DNA of 64,000 nucleotides, taken from NCBI GenBank assembly GCA_018653085.1, contig JABIAY010000046.1, positions 62,001 to 126,000 of the forward strand, read 5' to 3'. This document shows, piece by piece, positions 35,833-43,846 of the stretch. Numbering within the stretch: position 1 is the first letter of the stretch; every line of letters starts with the position of its first letter. This DNA is from Nitrospina sp. GTDB taxonomy: Bacteria > Nitrospinota > Nitrospinia > Nitrospinales > VA-1. The position numbers were made by a program, and so were the translations under genes. The notes beneath the pieces are model-generated. The model saw only the letters and a program-made list of their open reading frames with translations. It had not been told where the DNA came from and made no database searches.

Positions 35833-37635
35833 TTAATAGTTCTGTTGTAAAAGGTTTCGCGCTTTGTCGATTTTATTTTTAAGCGTTTTGGGGTCCGGCA
35901 ACTCTCCACCCAAATCGCCTTTTGGGTTCACCGTTAGAAACAGGCTGTTTTGCCACGCCCCACTGGCCTCATCATAGTTTTTCAGGGAGAACAAAATATC
36001 TCCAAGATGGTCATAAAGAACCGGGTCTGGATCGGTATAGATCATTGCCTTCTGAATTTGCGCTAACGCTTTCTCTGACTCACCTTTTTTGAAATATATC
36101 CAACCCAGACTGTCGAGGAAATAGCCATTACGAGGCTGGGTTGTCAGGGCCTTCTTCAAGTGTACGAGGGCCTGATCAAGATCATACCCCTCCAGCGCGT
36201 ACATATAGCCTAAAAAATTATGCGCGTTGGAGTGCAAGGGGTTTAACTCAATCGCCAGCCTCATATTTTCCATGGCTCCTTTGTAATCCCCTGCCTTTTC
36301 CATCAGGGCTCCCAACTCAAAATAATAGGAATCTTTTTGAGGGCTCAAGGCCAAGGCTTTGCCCATGTATTCAATTGCCTTGTCATTTTCATTTTGGGCC
36401 ATATAGGCCAGCGCCAGCGAGTGATAAAGCTGGTCGTTGTTCGGTTCCATTTCAACAGCTTTAATGAGCAGGGGCACCGACTTTTCTGTCTTTTTCATCA
36501 AGCTGTAGAGCCGTGCCGTATAAAGGATAATATCGATAGATTCCGGCTCCAGCTTCATGAGTTTTTCAAACTCCTTTACGGCTATATCCAGACGACCGTG
36601 GATTTCATAAATTCGGGCCATGAGAACATGCGGATCCTTGTAATCGTGCTCGGCGGCAACAAGTTGAAACTCTTCCAACGCTCGCATGTATAAAGTTTGC
36701 TCAAAATAAATCGTTGCGATGCGCATATGGATATTGGGCTGCTTCTCCAAGCTGGCGGGAATGCCTTCAACCTGAGAACGGTTCGGGTTCAAAGAACCCG
36801 AAGCGTGAAGCTGTGAAACTCGTTCCTTAATGAAGTCGTTATCTGGCTTCAGTTTTAACAACAGTCCATACTCTTTCAATGCGTCAATAGTTCTACCCTG
36901 ACGCTCGAGCACCCAGGCTAAATGGTGTCGGGCCTGGAGCAGGTTGGGTTTCAAGGCGATAGCCTTTTCGAGACTGTTCGAGGCTTCCTCCAATTGACCG
37001 GCGCGCAAATGGGCTCGGCCCAGGTAAAACTGTACAAGAGGATTATTGGGTTCTACCATCGCCCCTTTTTTATACTCCCCCAAAGCCTGGTCAAACTGCC
37101 CCTGGCTCTCCAACAGGGAACCTTTCAATAACGGTGCCCGGGCATTGTCTGGGGAAACCTGGCTGACCCTGTCATAATGTGTGATGGCCTCTTCCAACTC
37201 ACCCCGGCCGGCTAAAATATCCCCCAGGATCATCTCAATCTCTTCATTTTCAGGGAAACGGGTCAGTGCATCTCGACTGGCCTGAACAGCCTCGTCCAGT
37301 TGACCGGTGCGAAGGAGCAAGCGGATCCATTTCTCCTGGAATCTTTCTGCATCCGGGTCATGCTGGACCACTTTCTTATAATGCGAAGCGGCCTGCTCCA
37401 ACTGATATGTTTTTTCCGCCTTCATAGCCATCAGGTAATGGTAATAAGAACGGGGATCCCGTGTATCCAGCGTCTGCGAATTTTGTTTTTTATTTTCAAA
37501 TGACTTGACCGCGTAAGACGAAGACAGGTCAGCATTTGTTGAGTATGGGGCGGGTGTCGCACAGCTCGCCAGAAAAAAGATCATCAACAACCATGCATTC
37601 GACTTGCTAAACTTTCCTCTAGCTGTGGCTCTCAT
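35833..37635 (-). CDS. TPR-repeat lipoprotein
   Basis: The 600-residue protein has a signal with a lipobox-like LASCA (Cys near residue 25), then about 13 tetratricopeptide repeats covering most of the chain (YYHYLMAMKAEKTYQLEQAA, AHNFLGYMYALEGYDLDQAL, YDHLGDILFSLKNYDEASGA). The C-terminus has no other domain. It is probably an outer-membrane-attached scaffold. It precedes the LolB-like gene, separated by 147 bases that include a REP-like repeat, so the two may be separate units. Partners are unknown. Confidence 0.88.
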   Translation of the reverse strand: MRATARGKFSKSNAWLLMIFFLASCATPAPYSTNADLSSSYAVKSFENKKQNSQTLDTRDPRSYYHYLMAMKAEKTYQLEQAASHYKKVVQHDPDAERFQEKWIRLLLRTGQLDEAVQASRDALTRFPENEEIEMILGDILAGRGELEEAITHYDRVSQVSPDNARAPLLKGSLLESQGQFDQALGEYKKGAMVEPNNPLVQFYLGRAHLRAGQLEEASNSLEKAIALKPNLLQARHHLAWVLERQGRTIDALKEYGLLLKLKPDNDFIKERVSQLHASGSLNPNRSQVEGIPASLEKQPNIHMRIATIYFEQTLYMRALEEFQLVAAEHDYKDPHVLMARIYEIHGRLDIAVKEFEKLMKLEPESIDIILYTARLYSLMKKTEKSVPLLIKAVEMEPNNDQLYHSLALAYMAQNENDKAIEYMGKALALSPQKDSYYFELGALMEKAGDYKGAMENMRLAIELNPLHSNAHNFLGYMYALEGYDLDQALVHLKKALTTQPRNGYFLDSLGWIYFKKGESEKALAQIQKAMIYTDPDPVLYDHLGDILFSLKNYDEASGAWQNSLFLTVNPKGDLGGELPDPKTLKNKIDKARNLLQQNY

Positions 37636-37675
37636 CTGTTGTCCTAAAATATGGATGAATATTCTTCAGAGCGTA

Positions 37676-38062
37676 TCAGGCAACTGCCTTAAATACAATA
37701 CTGTTTAGCAATGCTTCTCCTGCCCTGCTGTTTATTTCCTGCATGATTTTCTTTTTTAAAGAAGCTAAAACCGGTACCCACTCTTTACCCTGAACCCTGA
37801 CGTGGAGTGTTCCCCGAGTCACCTTGTCGACAGCGGAAACCCCGGCGATTTCCTTTCCCACAACCAGGTTCCAGTGATAAGTCAGCCATTCCTTTTGGTT
37901 GTCCTTGGAAAACATTTCATCGGGAAGAGACTGAAAAAGAACCGACCTTATTTCCGACCAGTTCCCGCTTGCACCCTGTTTTATTTTCTTGACCATAGAC
38001 GCTACAACGGGAAAGGGTTTGACCCACCCCCCTATTTTAGCTATCTTAACGTCTAATGGCAA
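37676..38062 (-). CDS. DciA-like (DUF721) protein
   Basis: The 128-residue protein carries the DUF721 pattern: WNLVVGKEIAGVSAVDKVTR then GTLHVRVQGKEWVPVLASLK and KIMQEINSRAG. Some DUF721 members (DciA) are loaders of the replicative helicase DnaB in bacteria lacking DnaC. The upstream 20 residues (MPLDVKIAKIGGWVKPF) are not typical and an internal ATG (MVKKIKQG) is an alternative start. It is divergent from the SpoIIE phosphatase gene and just upstream of the TPR lipoprotein gene. Confidence 0.78.
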   Translation of the reverse strand: MPLDVKIAKIGGWVKPFPVVASMVKKIKQGASGNWSEIRSVLFQSLPDEMFSKDNQKEWLTYHWNLVVGKEIAGVSAVDKVTRGTLHVRVQGKEWVPVLASLKKKIMQEINSRAGEALLNSIVFKAVA

Positions 38063-38164
38063 ATTACATTAGAAGTTGCAAATCACCCCAGCCCCTCGTA
38101 ATGTTCAGCCCTGGCACTCATGCCCGGAACGGGTACTTTGAAAAAGAGGGGTCCGTTGAAACTC

Positions 38165-38184
38165 CCCCTCCCACGGGAGTGGGC
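38165..38184. repeat. Palindrome module providing the ribosome-binding site of the next gene
   Basis: CCCACGGGAGTGGG sits with its GGGAG nine bases before the ATG at 38189. It is the same module as at 4146, 5584, 26073 and 49207. Confidence 0.75.
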
Positions 38185-38188
38185 CACT

Positions 38189-39493
38189 ATGAACAAACAT
38201 AAAGACATATTGCCTTCTCCAGACCCTCGACTGGCCCAATTGGAACAGCGGGTCGATCAGTTGGAGACCTGCTACAAAATTACCTCCCTTATCAATTCCG
38301 AGCTGAACCTCTCCCATCTGCTTGACACGATCATGAATGTTGCCAAAAAGGTCATGAATGCTGATGCCTGTAGTCTGCTGCTGGTGGACGAAGAGACGGA
38401 TGAGTTGGTGTTTCAAGTCGCTCTGAGCGAGGTAGGTGAAAAAATAAAAACCATGGTCCGGCTGAAAATGGGTGAAGGCATTGCCGGAACCGTAGCCAAG
38501 ACAGGTGAATCCCTTATTATAGAAGATGCCTACCAGCATCCCCAATTCAATCCGGCTTATGACAAAAAATCCGGCTTCCAAACCGGTTCTATTTTATGTT
38601 CACCGCTTAAGGCAAAAGGTAACATTCTTGGGGTCTGCCAGGTAATTCATGGGAAAAGCCAGGGTCGGGTGTTCCAGCAAAGTGACCTGGAACTTTTTCT
38701 CCTGCTCTGCGACAGTGCCGCTCTGGCTATTCATAACGCGCGCATGCATCTGGTGCTTATGGAAAACCAACGCATGGAAAAAGACATGGAATTCGCGCAA
38801 TCGGTGCAGGAAAGTTTCCTGCCAACCTCCACCCCGCAACATGCGCATTTTACTTTTGCCGCCCAAACCCACGCGGCCCAGGTGGTGGGAGGCGATTATT
38901 ATGATTTCATCCCTTTTGAAAACGAACTGCTCGGCATTGTCCTGGGAGATGTTTCCGGAAAAGGAGTGCCTGCCGCTCTACAAATGGCCCGATTGATGAG
39001 CGATTTTCGTTATATTTCACAAGTCGATCCGGCACCCGAAAAGGTGCTGACCCAGATTAACAACACGCTCTGCGAAAGATCCTATCGGGGTATGTTCACT
39101 ACAGCAGTATTCTGCCTGCTGGATATGAAAAATAGAAAACTAAGTGTCGCCAACGGCGGCCACCTGTCGCTTCTTTTAAAAAGAGAAAACTCTATTCAAG
39201 AGATCGGTTCTGCCAGCGGTACACCCTTGGGCGTCCTCCCTAATATGCAATACAGTCAAGAGGAATACTCTCTTCAAAGCGGGGATGAGATTCTTATTTT
39301 TACCGATGGGGTGACCGAACCCAAAAACAAACAGCAGGAGGAATTCGGATTGGACCGGTTGAAAAACATGTTTGCGGATCACGCGGGCTCGCCGGAAGAG
39401 TTTCTGCAAAACCTGGAAAACTCCATCAAACTATTTATAGGCGATGCCCCCCAATTTGACGACCTGACCTCCCTTACATTTAAAGCTCTGTAA
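38189..39493 (+). CDS. GAF-domain PP2C-type (SpoIIE) phosphatase
   Basis: The ATG at 38189 gives 434 residues; the frame is open upstream only through a repeat module. A short coiled segment (LAQLEQRVDQLETCYKIT) precedes a GAF domain (about 35-185, LLDTIMNVAKKVMNADACSL). The C-terminal SpoIIE domain covers about 215-432, with metal-binding motifs GGDYYDFI, GDVSGKGVPAAL, NGGHLSLLL and FTDGVTEPKN all present. Such enzymes dephosphorylate anti-sigma-factor antagonists (RsbV type). A candidate substrate and kinase pair lies at 49309-50090. The protein is cytosolic and probably signal-responsive through the GAF domain. Confidence 0.92.
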   Translation: MNKHKDILPSPDPRLAQLEQRVDQLETCYKITSLINSELNLSHLLDTIMNVAKKVMNADACSLLLVDEETDELVFQVALSEVGEKIKTMVRLKMGEGIAGTVAKTGESLIIEDAYQHPQFNPAYDKKSGFQTGSILCSPLKAKGNILGVCQVIHGKSQGRVFQQSDLELFLLLCDSAALAIHNARMHLVLMENQRMEKDMEFAQSVQESFLPTSTPQHAHFTFAAQTHAAQVVGGDYYDFIPFENELLGIVLGDVSGKGVPAALQMARLMSDFRYISQVDPAPEKVLTQINNTLCERSYRGMFTTAVFCLLDMKNRKLSVANGGHLSLLLKRENSIQEIGSASGTPLGVLPNMQYSQEEYSLQSGDEILIFTDGVTEPKNKQQEEFGLDRLKNMFADHAGSPEEFLQNLENSIKLFIGDAPQFDDLTSLTFKAL

Positions 39494-39619
39494 AAGGAAT
39501 GGCTCCTCGTTAAATAGCATTGCTATCGATTTATTGGGATTCAAGTTGACCCGTTTTAGCCACATGAATATAATTCACGGTGGGGTGGATAAACTTTAAT
39601 ACTGAACTATTGGAAAACT

Positions 39620-40588
39620 ATGACAACGATTGACAAAGATGAACTGGATTCATTGATCCAGAGCGAGTGGAATTATCTGGAGTCCGAGAAAGGTGGGTGG
39701 AGTCTTCTTGAGGGAAAGCAGGATTTGGAAGTACTGGAACATGTCTTGCGCTGTATCCTGCATCTGGATCTGACCGAGGAAAGGCCCCGGGAATTCAAGG
39801 AGTGCGTCAAGGTGCAAAATCCGGATGGCGGCTGGTCTAAAGAATCCCACACCGATAAAACCTCAATGTGGATCACCACTTTTGTTGGACTCAAACTCTG
39901 CCGGGGCAACCTGATTCTCAAGGACCCGGAAATTCAGGCCACAGTTGATAAGACCCTGGAATATGTCCTGTCCATGCAGGAAGAGGACGGGCATTGGGCC
40001 GATCCTGAGTGGTCCCATCTGGATACAACCTGTTCGGTCACTTGCTTTCTGACCATTTATCAGGTCACCCAGGATAAAACCGATGATGAGCGCATCAATA
40101 AAGCCCGCATCAGGGGTTTCGAGTTCATTGCGAAATGGCAAAGGGATTCAGGGCTCTGGAAGGATGAAACATTTCACCCTGCAGGCATTGAGACCACCGC
40201 GCATTTGATGCAGTACACCCTGGTTCCCGCCTACTTCATGGACAAAATCGACTACGCCGGAAAAATGTGCATGGATGCGGCGGAATCGATGGTCGCCGCG
40301 CAAGCTGAAAACGGTAGCTGGGATGATGAAAATACCGACCATACTATGGATGCCTGCCGAAATCTTATGCTGGTTTCGGATACCTTCAAGACCAAGAAAA
40401 AATACGCTCCGGTGATTGAAAAAGGCGTGCGATGGTTGATGGATATTAAAAATAAACAGGGGTGGGGAGACTTCCCGCAGGAACCCAGCAACATCGAACG
40501 CTCCGCAGATGGATTGGACACTCTACTCAAGTTCCGGCGTTACGATAAGGGTGAACCCATGTCACATTTCTGGGCTTTTTCTAAATAA
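39620..40588 (+). CDS. Squalene-cyclase/prenyltransferase-fold protein lacking the DxDD motif
   Basis: The 322-residue protein is built of alpha-alpha toroid repeats with QW-like motifs (CVKVQNPDGGWSKE, VLSMQEEDGHWADPE, AQAENGSWDDE, RWLMDIKNKQGWGDFPQ). I find no DxDD acid motif required for cyclisation by squalene-hopene cyclases and no prenyltransferase zinc site. It is about half the length of a triterpene cyclase. It may be a single-barrel relative with a binding role. The stop TAA is followed at once by CCACTCGGCGTGGGG. It has no recognisable operon partner. Confidence 0.7.
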   Translation: MTTIDKDELDSLIQSEWNYLESEKGGWSLLEGKQDLEVLEHVLRCILHLDLTEERPREFKECVKVQNPDGGWSKESHTDKTSMWITTFVGLKLCRGNLILKDPEIQATVDKTLEYVLSMQEEDGHWADPEWSHLDTTCSVTCFLTIYQVTQDKTDDERINKARIRGFEFIAKWQRDSGLWKDETFHPAGIETTAHLMQYTLVPAYFMDKIDYAGKMCMDAAESMVAAQAENGSWDDENTDHTMDACRNLMLVSDTFKTKKKYAPVIEKGVRWLMDIKNKQGWGDFPQEPSNIERSADGLDTLLKFRRYDKGEPMSHFWAFSK

Positions 40589-40672
40589 CCACTCGGCGTG
40601 GGGCCGACTGGCAATAGCTTTTACTGGCAAGCGAGAAGTATAGGCGGCTTAATGAGCTCTTGCCAGCTCCCT
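40589..40672 (+). repeat. Dispersed repeat directly after the toroid gene
   Basis: This copy begins with CCACTCGGCGTGGGGCCGAC on the base after the stop, and the core is divergent (AGCGAGAAGTATAGGCGGCT, TTAATGAGCTCTTGCCAGC). Confidence 0.85.
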
Positions 40673-40687
40673 TTTAAGTAAAAAAAC

Positions 40688-40762
40688 AAATCCCCCCAAC
40701 CCCCTTCGTGGAAGGGGGGCTTCAATGGACCCCTCTTTTACAAAGAGGGGCTGGGGTGATTT
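40688..40762. repeat. C/G-tract inverted repeat AAATCCCCCC...GGGGTGATTT
   Basis: Outer arms AAATCCCCCCAACCCC and GGGGCTGGGGTGATTT enclose the hairpin CCCCCTTCGTGGAAGGGGG. This is another commonly seen intergenic repeat type, distinct from the main family. It may also end transcription of the upstream gene. Confidence 0.65.
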
Positions 40763-40808
40763 AGAACCTCCTGCATAATATCCGGGTTAGGCCGATAAAG
40801 TTTTTTTT

Positions 40809-41564
40809 ATGGAAGCAGTCATATTACTTGCCGGTTACGGCTCCCGTCTGGACAGGCAGGACCTGCCTCATAAAGCACTTCTGCCTTTCGGCGAGGAGAC
40901 ACTCCTTTCCCGTCACCTGAAATGCCTGCAGGCTCTTGGCATCCGCAAAATCCATCTTGTCCTGGGGCACAACGCCTCGGCACTGCAAGCCTATGTGCAG
41001 GACCTCAACCTGGACCTGTCCATACATTTCATCGATAACCCGGTCTACCGCACCACCGGCAACACCTTGTCAATGGTGATGGGACTCAAACATTGTCAGG
41101 ATGAAACCTTGATTCTTGATGGCGATGTCCTGTATCCACCCCAGGCCCTGCTCGATTATGTCCAAAAAGCACCACGCTCTTCATTCGCATTAATACCCGC
41201 CGACATCGACAACGCAGAATGCGCCAAAGTTTTATTGAATCCTTCAGGAACCATCCACGCGTTCATCACCAAACGGGAACTCACCAACGAGGAAAAATCC
41301 GGTTTCGGTTTCGGCGGTGAGGCAATCGGATTTTTCGTGCTCCGTCAGGAAGATGTCCCGCAGTTTGTCGCTCTGTATGAAAATAATGAGCCCACCTACC
41401 GACCGGTTCTTTGGGAAATCCCGTTCACCGATTTCGCCTGCAACACCCCCCTGCACCCCTGGCATATTACCCAGAATGGTTGCTTTGAAATAGATACCCA
41501 GGAAGACTATTTTGCCGCTTTGAACCACTTCCAATCCCACCCGGACCTATACCAGCTCCCGTAG
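40809..41564 (+). CDS. Nucleotidyltransferase (MobA-like/sugar-1-phosphate type)
   Basis: The 251-residue protein opens with the NTP-binding motif AVILLAGYGSRLDRQDLPHKALLPFG, here LLAGYGSRL, then LLSRHLKCLQALGIRKIHLV, and a metal-binding Asp in LILDGDVLYP. It resembles the LicC/HddC/CTP:phosphocholine group of nucleotidyltransferases and probably charges a sugar-phosphate or small alcohol phosphate for envelope synthesis. Substrate is not determinable. No neighbouring gene clarifies the pathway. Confidence 0.82.
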   Translation: MEAVILLAGYGSRLDRQDLPHKALLPFGEETLLSRHLKCLQALGIRKIHLVLGHNASALQAYVQDLNLDLSIHFIDNPVYRTTGNTLSMVMGLKHCQDETLILDGDVLYPPQALLDYVQKAPRSSFALIPADIDNAECAKVLLNPSGTIHAFITKRELTNEEKSGFGFGGEAIGFFVLRQEDVPQFVALYENNEPTYRPVLWEIPFTDFACNTPLHPWHITQNGCFEIDTQEDYFAALNHFQSHPDLYQLP

Positions 41565-41761
41565 TTATAAAATTTAACAATCGAGTGTAAAGATGTATGA
41601 AAAAACGATCACTTATGTGTCTAGTTATAAATTTTATTTAACTTCTGCAAAATCCACGGTCAGGTTTAAATTTTTTTTGCACATTTTTTTGGTAAAAAAC
41701 CCCTTTTAAATACAGCGGGTTAAAGCCTTCCCTCCTGATAACACCCCATATTATCGCCTCA

Positions 41762-41778
41762 TTGGTATCCTTTTTGCT
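41762..41778 (+). promoter_or_regulatory. Candidate sigma-54 promoter
   Basis: TTGGTATC followed by TTTTGCT places GG and GC exactly ten bases apart, as required for -24/-12 recognition. It deviates from consensus (TTGGCACG) at three positions. It is 52 bases upstream of the small membrane protein start at 41830. The surrounding 41565-41829 is AT-rich and otherwise empty. Confidence 0.4.
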
Positions 41779-41829
41779 TTTTAAAGAAAGGAAGCACCGA
41801 AGACATAATTTTAAAAAGGATTAAATTGG

Positions 41830-42132
41830 GTGAATGTTATGCAAGGCATGAATGAAAGCGTTGAGTTTCTCGCAAATGAGATGTTTTTGATTTCCCTCGG
41901 GCAAATTGGGTTTATGTTTCTGGCCTGTTTTCTTTGCCTGCTCTACGGAAAATATAAAACGGGACTGCTGGTCTCTTATTTCTTTATTTTTTATTGGGGC
42001 TTTGTTTCCAACCGTATTTACTGGATGGAATTATTTGGTGACTCAGGGATAGGGCTCATGGTGTATTTTTTCTGTGCCGCCAGCCTGGCTCTGATTGGAG
42101 TCGTCAGCTTTTTCCAGCAAGACCACCGCTAG
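41830..42132 (+). CDS. Small three-helix membrane protein, unknown
   Basis: The product is 100 residues from GTG 41830 (AAGGA nine bases upstream); an ATG at 41839 is an alternative. Three hydrophobic helices are visible (SLGQIGFMFLACFLCLLYGK, LLVSYFFIFYWGFVSNRIYW, GIGLMVYFFCAASLALIGVV), with short loops and a charged end. No family is recognised. It may be driven by the sigma-54-like promoter upstream. The TAG stop is immediately followed by CCAGCGTGACGCTGG. Confidence 0.7.
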   Translation: MNVMQGMNESVEFLANEMFLISLGQIGFMFLACFLCLLYGKYKTGLLVSYFFIFYWGFVSNRIYWMELFGDSGIGLMVYFFCAASLALIGVVSFFQQDHR

Positions 42133-42235
42133 CCAGCGTGACGCTGGACCCAATGAGCCGTGGCGTTTACTACTGGTAAAAAGTTGTCTCGGCTGAAAAA
42201 GCCATTGCTCACACCCTCCCACAGCAATAGGCGGC
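42133..42235 (+). repeat. Dispersed repeat with CCAGCGTGACGCTGG end module
   Basis: The module begins on the base after the stop TAG; the core contains AAAAAGTTGTCTCGGC and a variant of the downstream half (AAAAAGCCATTGCTC). Confidence 0.85.
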
Positions 42236-42293
42236 TCACTCCCTCACAGGAGCAGGTGTACGTAACGGCAAAGCCTGCGTTCACGAGCCGCAA

Positions 42294-42327
42294 AAAAACT
42301 TCCCCCCTGATAAGGGGGGAAGTTTTT
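42294..42327. terminator. Bidirectional Rho-independent terminator
   Basis: A 14-bp perfect stem (AAAAACTTCCCCCC with GGGGGGAAGTTTTT) and a six-base loop TGATAA. It has A and T tracts at both sides and can end transcripts from either strand. Confidence 0.85.
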
Positions 42328-42395
42328 ATCGGTGTCTATCTGTGTTCATCGGTGGTTAATTTTTTAAAACCCTTCCCGACTTTCATTCCATCTAA

Positions 42396-43136
42396 ATGGG
42401 AGTAAAATCTGAAGCAGGATTTCTAATCGGGAGCGAGCTATTGCCTTTATCATCTTTCAAAGCGGTTTTTTTTGATGTCGGGGGAACCCTGATCCGCGTT
42501 CACCCTTCGGTCGGAGACGTCTATGCCCGACACGCACGCCCCTTCGGCTATTCTGGCTCCGTCCAGGATTTAAATGAAGGGTTCCGCGAACAATGGAAGA
42601 AAATGGGCGGCATCGAGTCTCTCGGCAATCAGAGCGGAGCCGAAGCGGAAAGAAAGTTTTGGCACAAACTTGTTTATGAGGTGTTTCAACCGCTGGGTGG
42701 ACTCGACCGGTTTGAGGAATACTTCGACCTCATTTTTGAAGCGTTTCGTGAAAAATCCAACTGGCGGGTTTATGAAGATGTGATCGAGTCAAATATTCTT
42801 GAAACCTTAAAAAAAAGAGGTGTTGTGTTAGGCGTGATTTCTAACTGGGATTCGCGGTTGATTTCCACCTTGGAAAATATAGGTCTTGCGCGTTATTTTG
42901 ATTTTATCCTTCCCTCCGCCATGATCGGCTCGGCAAAACCCGATAAAAAAATATTTGAGGAAGCGTTAAAACGAAGCGGGGTCGCGCCCCATGAAGCCTG
43001 CCATATCGGCGATGAAATTCGCACCGATGTGGAGGGTGCCCAGCGTGTTGGCATTCATTCTATTCTGTTGGATCGGGATAACCGTTTTAAGAATGCGGAA
43101 ACAACTAAAGTCACTTCATTTCTGGAGTTGGTTTGA
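42396..43136 (+). CDS. HAD-superfamily hydrolase (subfamily IA)
   Basis: The 246-residue frame has HAD motif I in AVFFDVGGTLIRVHP, with the nucleophile Asp and a Gly-Gly in place of the usual Asp-Gly, as in the HDHD3-like group. A helical cap follows (residues about 40-110). Motif II is in LGVISNWDSRL, motif III at Lys in SAKPDKKIFEEAL, and motif IV in CHIGDEIRTDVEGA. The substrate phosphate ester is unknown. The first 22 residues before FKAVFFDVGG are uncertain, and the start may be internal. It is followed by repeats. Confidence 0.88.
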   Translation: MGVKSEAGFLIGSELLPLSSFKAVFFDVGGTLIRVHPSVGDVYARHARPFGYSGSVQDLNEGFREQWKKMGGIESLGNQSGAEAERKFWHKLVYEVFQPLGGLDRFEEYFDLIFEAFREKSNWRVYEDVIESNILETLKKRGVVLGVISNWDSRLISTLENIGLARYFDFILPSAMIGSAKPDKKIFEEALKRSGVAPHEACHIGDEIRTDVEGAQRVGIHSILLDRDNRFKNAETTKVTSFLELV

Positions 43137-43163
43137 AGACCCAAAAGGGAGAGCCTCACATAA

Positions 43164-43197
43164 GTCGTCTTTGCGAACGAAGTGAAGCAATCCAGAA
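43164..43197. repeat. CERSEAIQ-type dispersed repeat
   Basis: GTCGTCTTTGCGAACGAAGT followed by GAAGCAATCCAG is a copy of a very widespread bacterial intergenic repeat; it encodes CERSEAIQ in one frame. It differs from the main repeat family of this window. Confidence 0.7.
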
Positions 43198-43213
43198 GGT
43201 TTTACTGTTGAGT

Positions 43214-43232
43214 CCAGCGTCACGCTGGCGGG
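43214..43232. repeat. CCAGCGTCACGCTGG palindrome module
   Basis: A perfect CCAGCG-TCA-CGCTGG stem followed by GCGG. It stands alone, without a recognisable core, about 24 bases past the end of the pentapeptide gene on the other strand. Confidence 0.75.
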
Positions 43233-43255
43233 GCCGCCGGAGGCATCGGCAGGTT

Positions 43256-43765
43256 TTACGCTTTATGGCCTTTTACGCCATCCAGCTTGGCATTTTTAAA
43301 GCTGGCATCTTTGGTAACAGTAGAGGTCAAATCTGCTTTGGAGAGATTGGCTCCATGAAAAGAGACGGCAGTGCAGTCGCTTTGCCTCATATCACAACCC
43401 ACCATGGAGGCAAAGGTCATGCTGGCTTTTTTGCATTTTGCCTTGAGGAACTTCGCTCCTTCCATTTTGGCGCGGCTGAACGAAGCATTTTCCAGGTTGG
43501 TGAGACACAGGTCGGCTTCTTTTAAATTGGCCTCACTAAAATCGGCATCCCTCATGTCGGAACTTCGGAAATTACATTTGGATAAAAAGGATTTGTTGAA
43601 CTTGGCCTTTTTCAGCGAACAATTGCTGAAATTGGTAGCGGCAATCGTTCTCTCACTGAAATCAAAACCGTTAAGATCCAACCCGGAAAAATCCATATTA
43701 GTGAAATGAGTCTGCGACTCATCGTCAAGCATTGCTTTTATTTTTGCCACCGTTGTATTAGCCAT
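43256..43765 (-). CDS. Pentapeptide repeat protein
   Basis: The 169-residue protein has about 24 pentapeptide repeats of the A(D/N)LxX type from residue 22 on (FTNMDFSGLDLNGFDFSERT, ADFSEANLKEADLCLTNLEN, ASFSRAKMEGAKFLKAKCKK). These fold as a right-handed quadrilateral beta-helix. No signal peptide is seen. Some members mimic DNA and protect gyrase (Qnr-like), but this is not claimed here. Function is unknown. A YacG-like gyrase inhibitor is encoded far away at 1729, and no link is implied. Confidence 0.88.
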   Translation of the reverse strand: MANTTVAKIKAMLDDESQTHFTNMDFSGLDLNGFDFSERTIAATNFSNCSLKKAKFNKSFLSKCNFRSSDMRDADFSEANLKEADLCLTNLENASFSRAKMEGAKFLKAKCKKASMTFASMVGCDMRQSDCTAVSFHGANLSKADLTSTVTKDASFKNAKLDGVKGHKA

Positions 43766-43846
43766 TGAGTCCCTTTGGTCAATTCAAATCTGTATCTGCT
43801 AAATATAGCTGGTCACAACAACCTTGACAAGAAGTAATTTATTTCC

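Noticed and set aside
43256..43765. Pentapeptide protein as a Qnr-type gyrase protector
   Set aside because: Pentapeptide repeats alone do not support this, and no Qnr-specific loop can be recognised.
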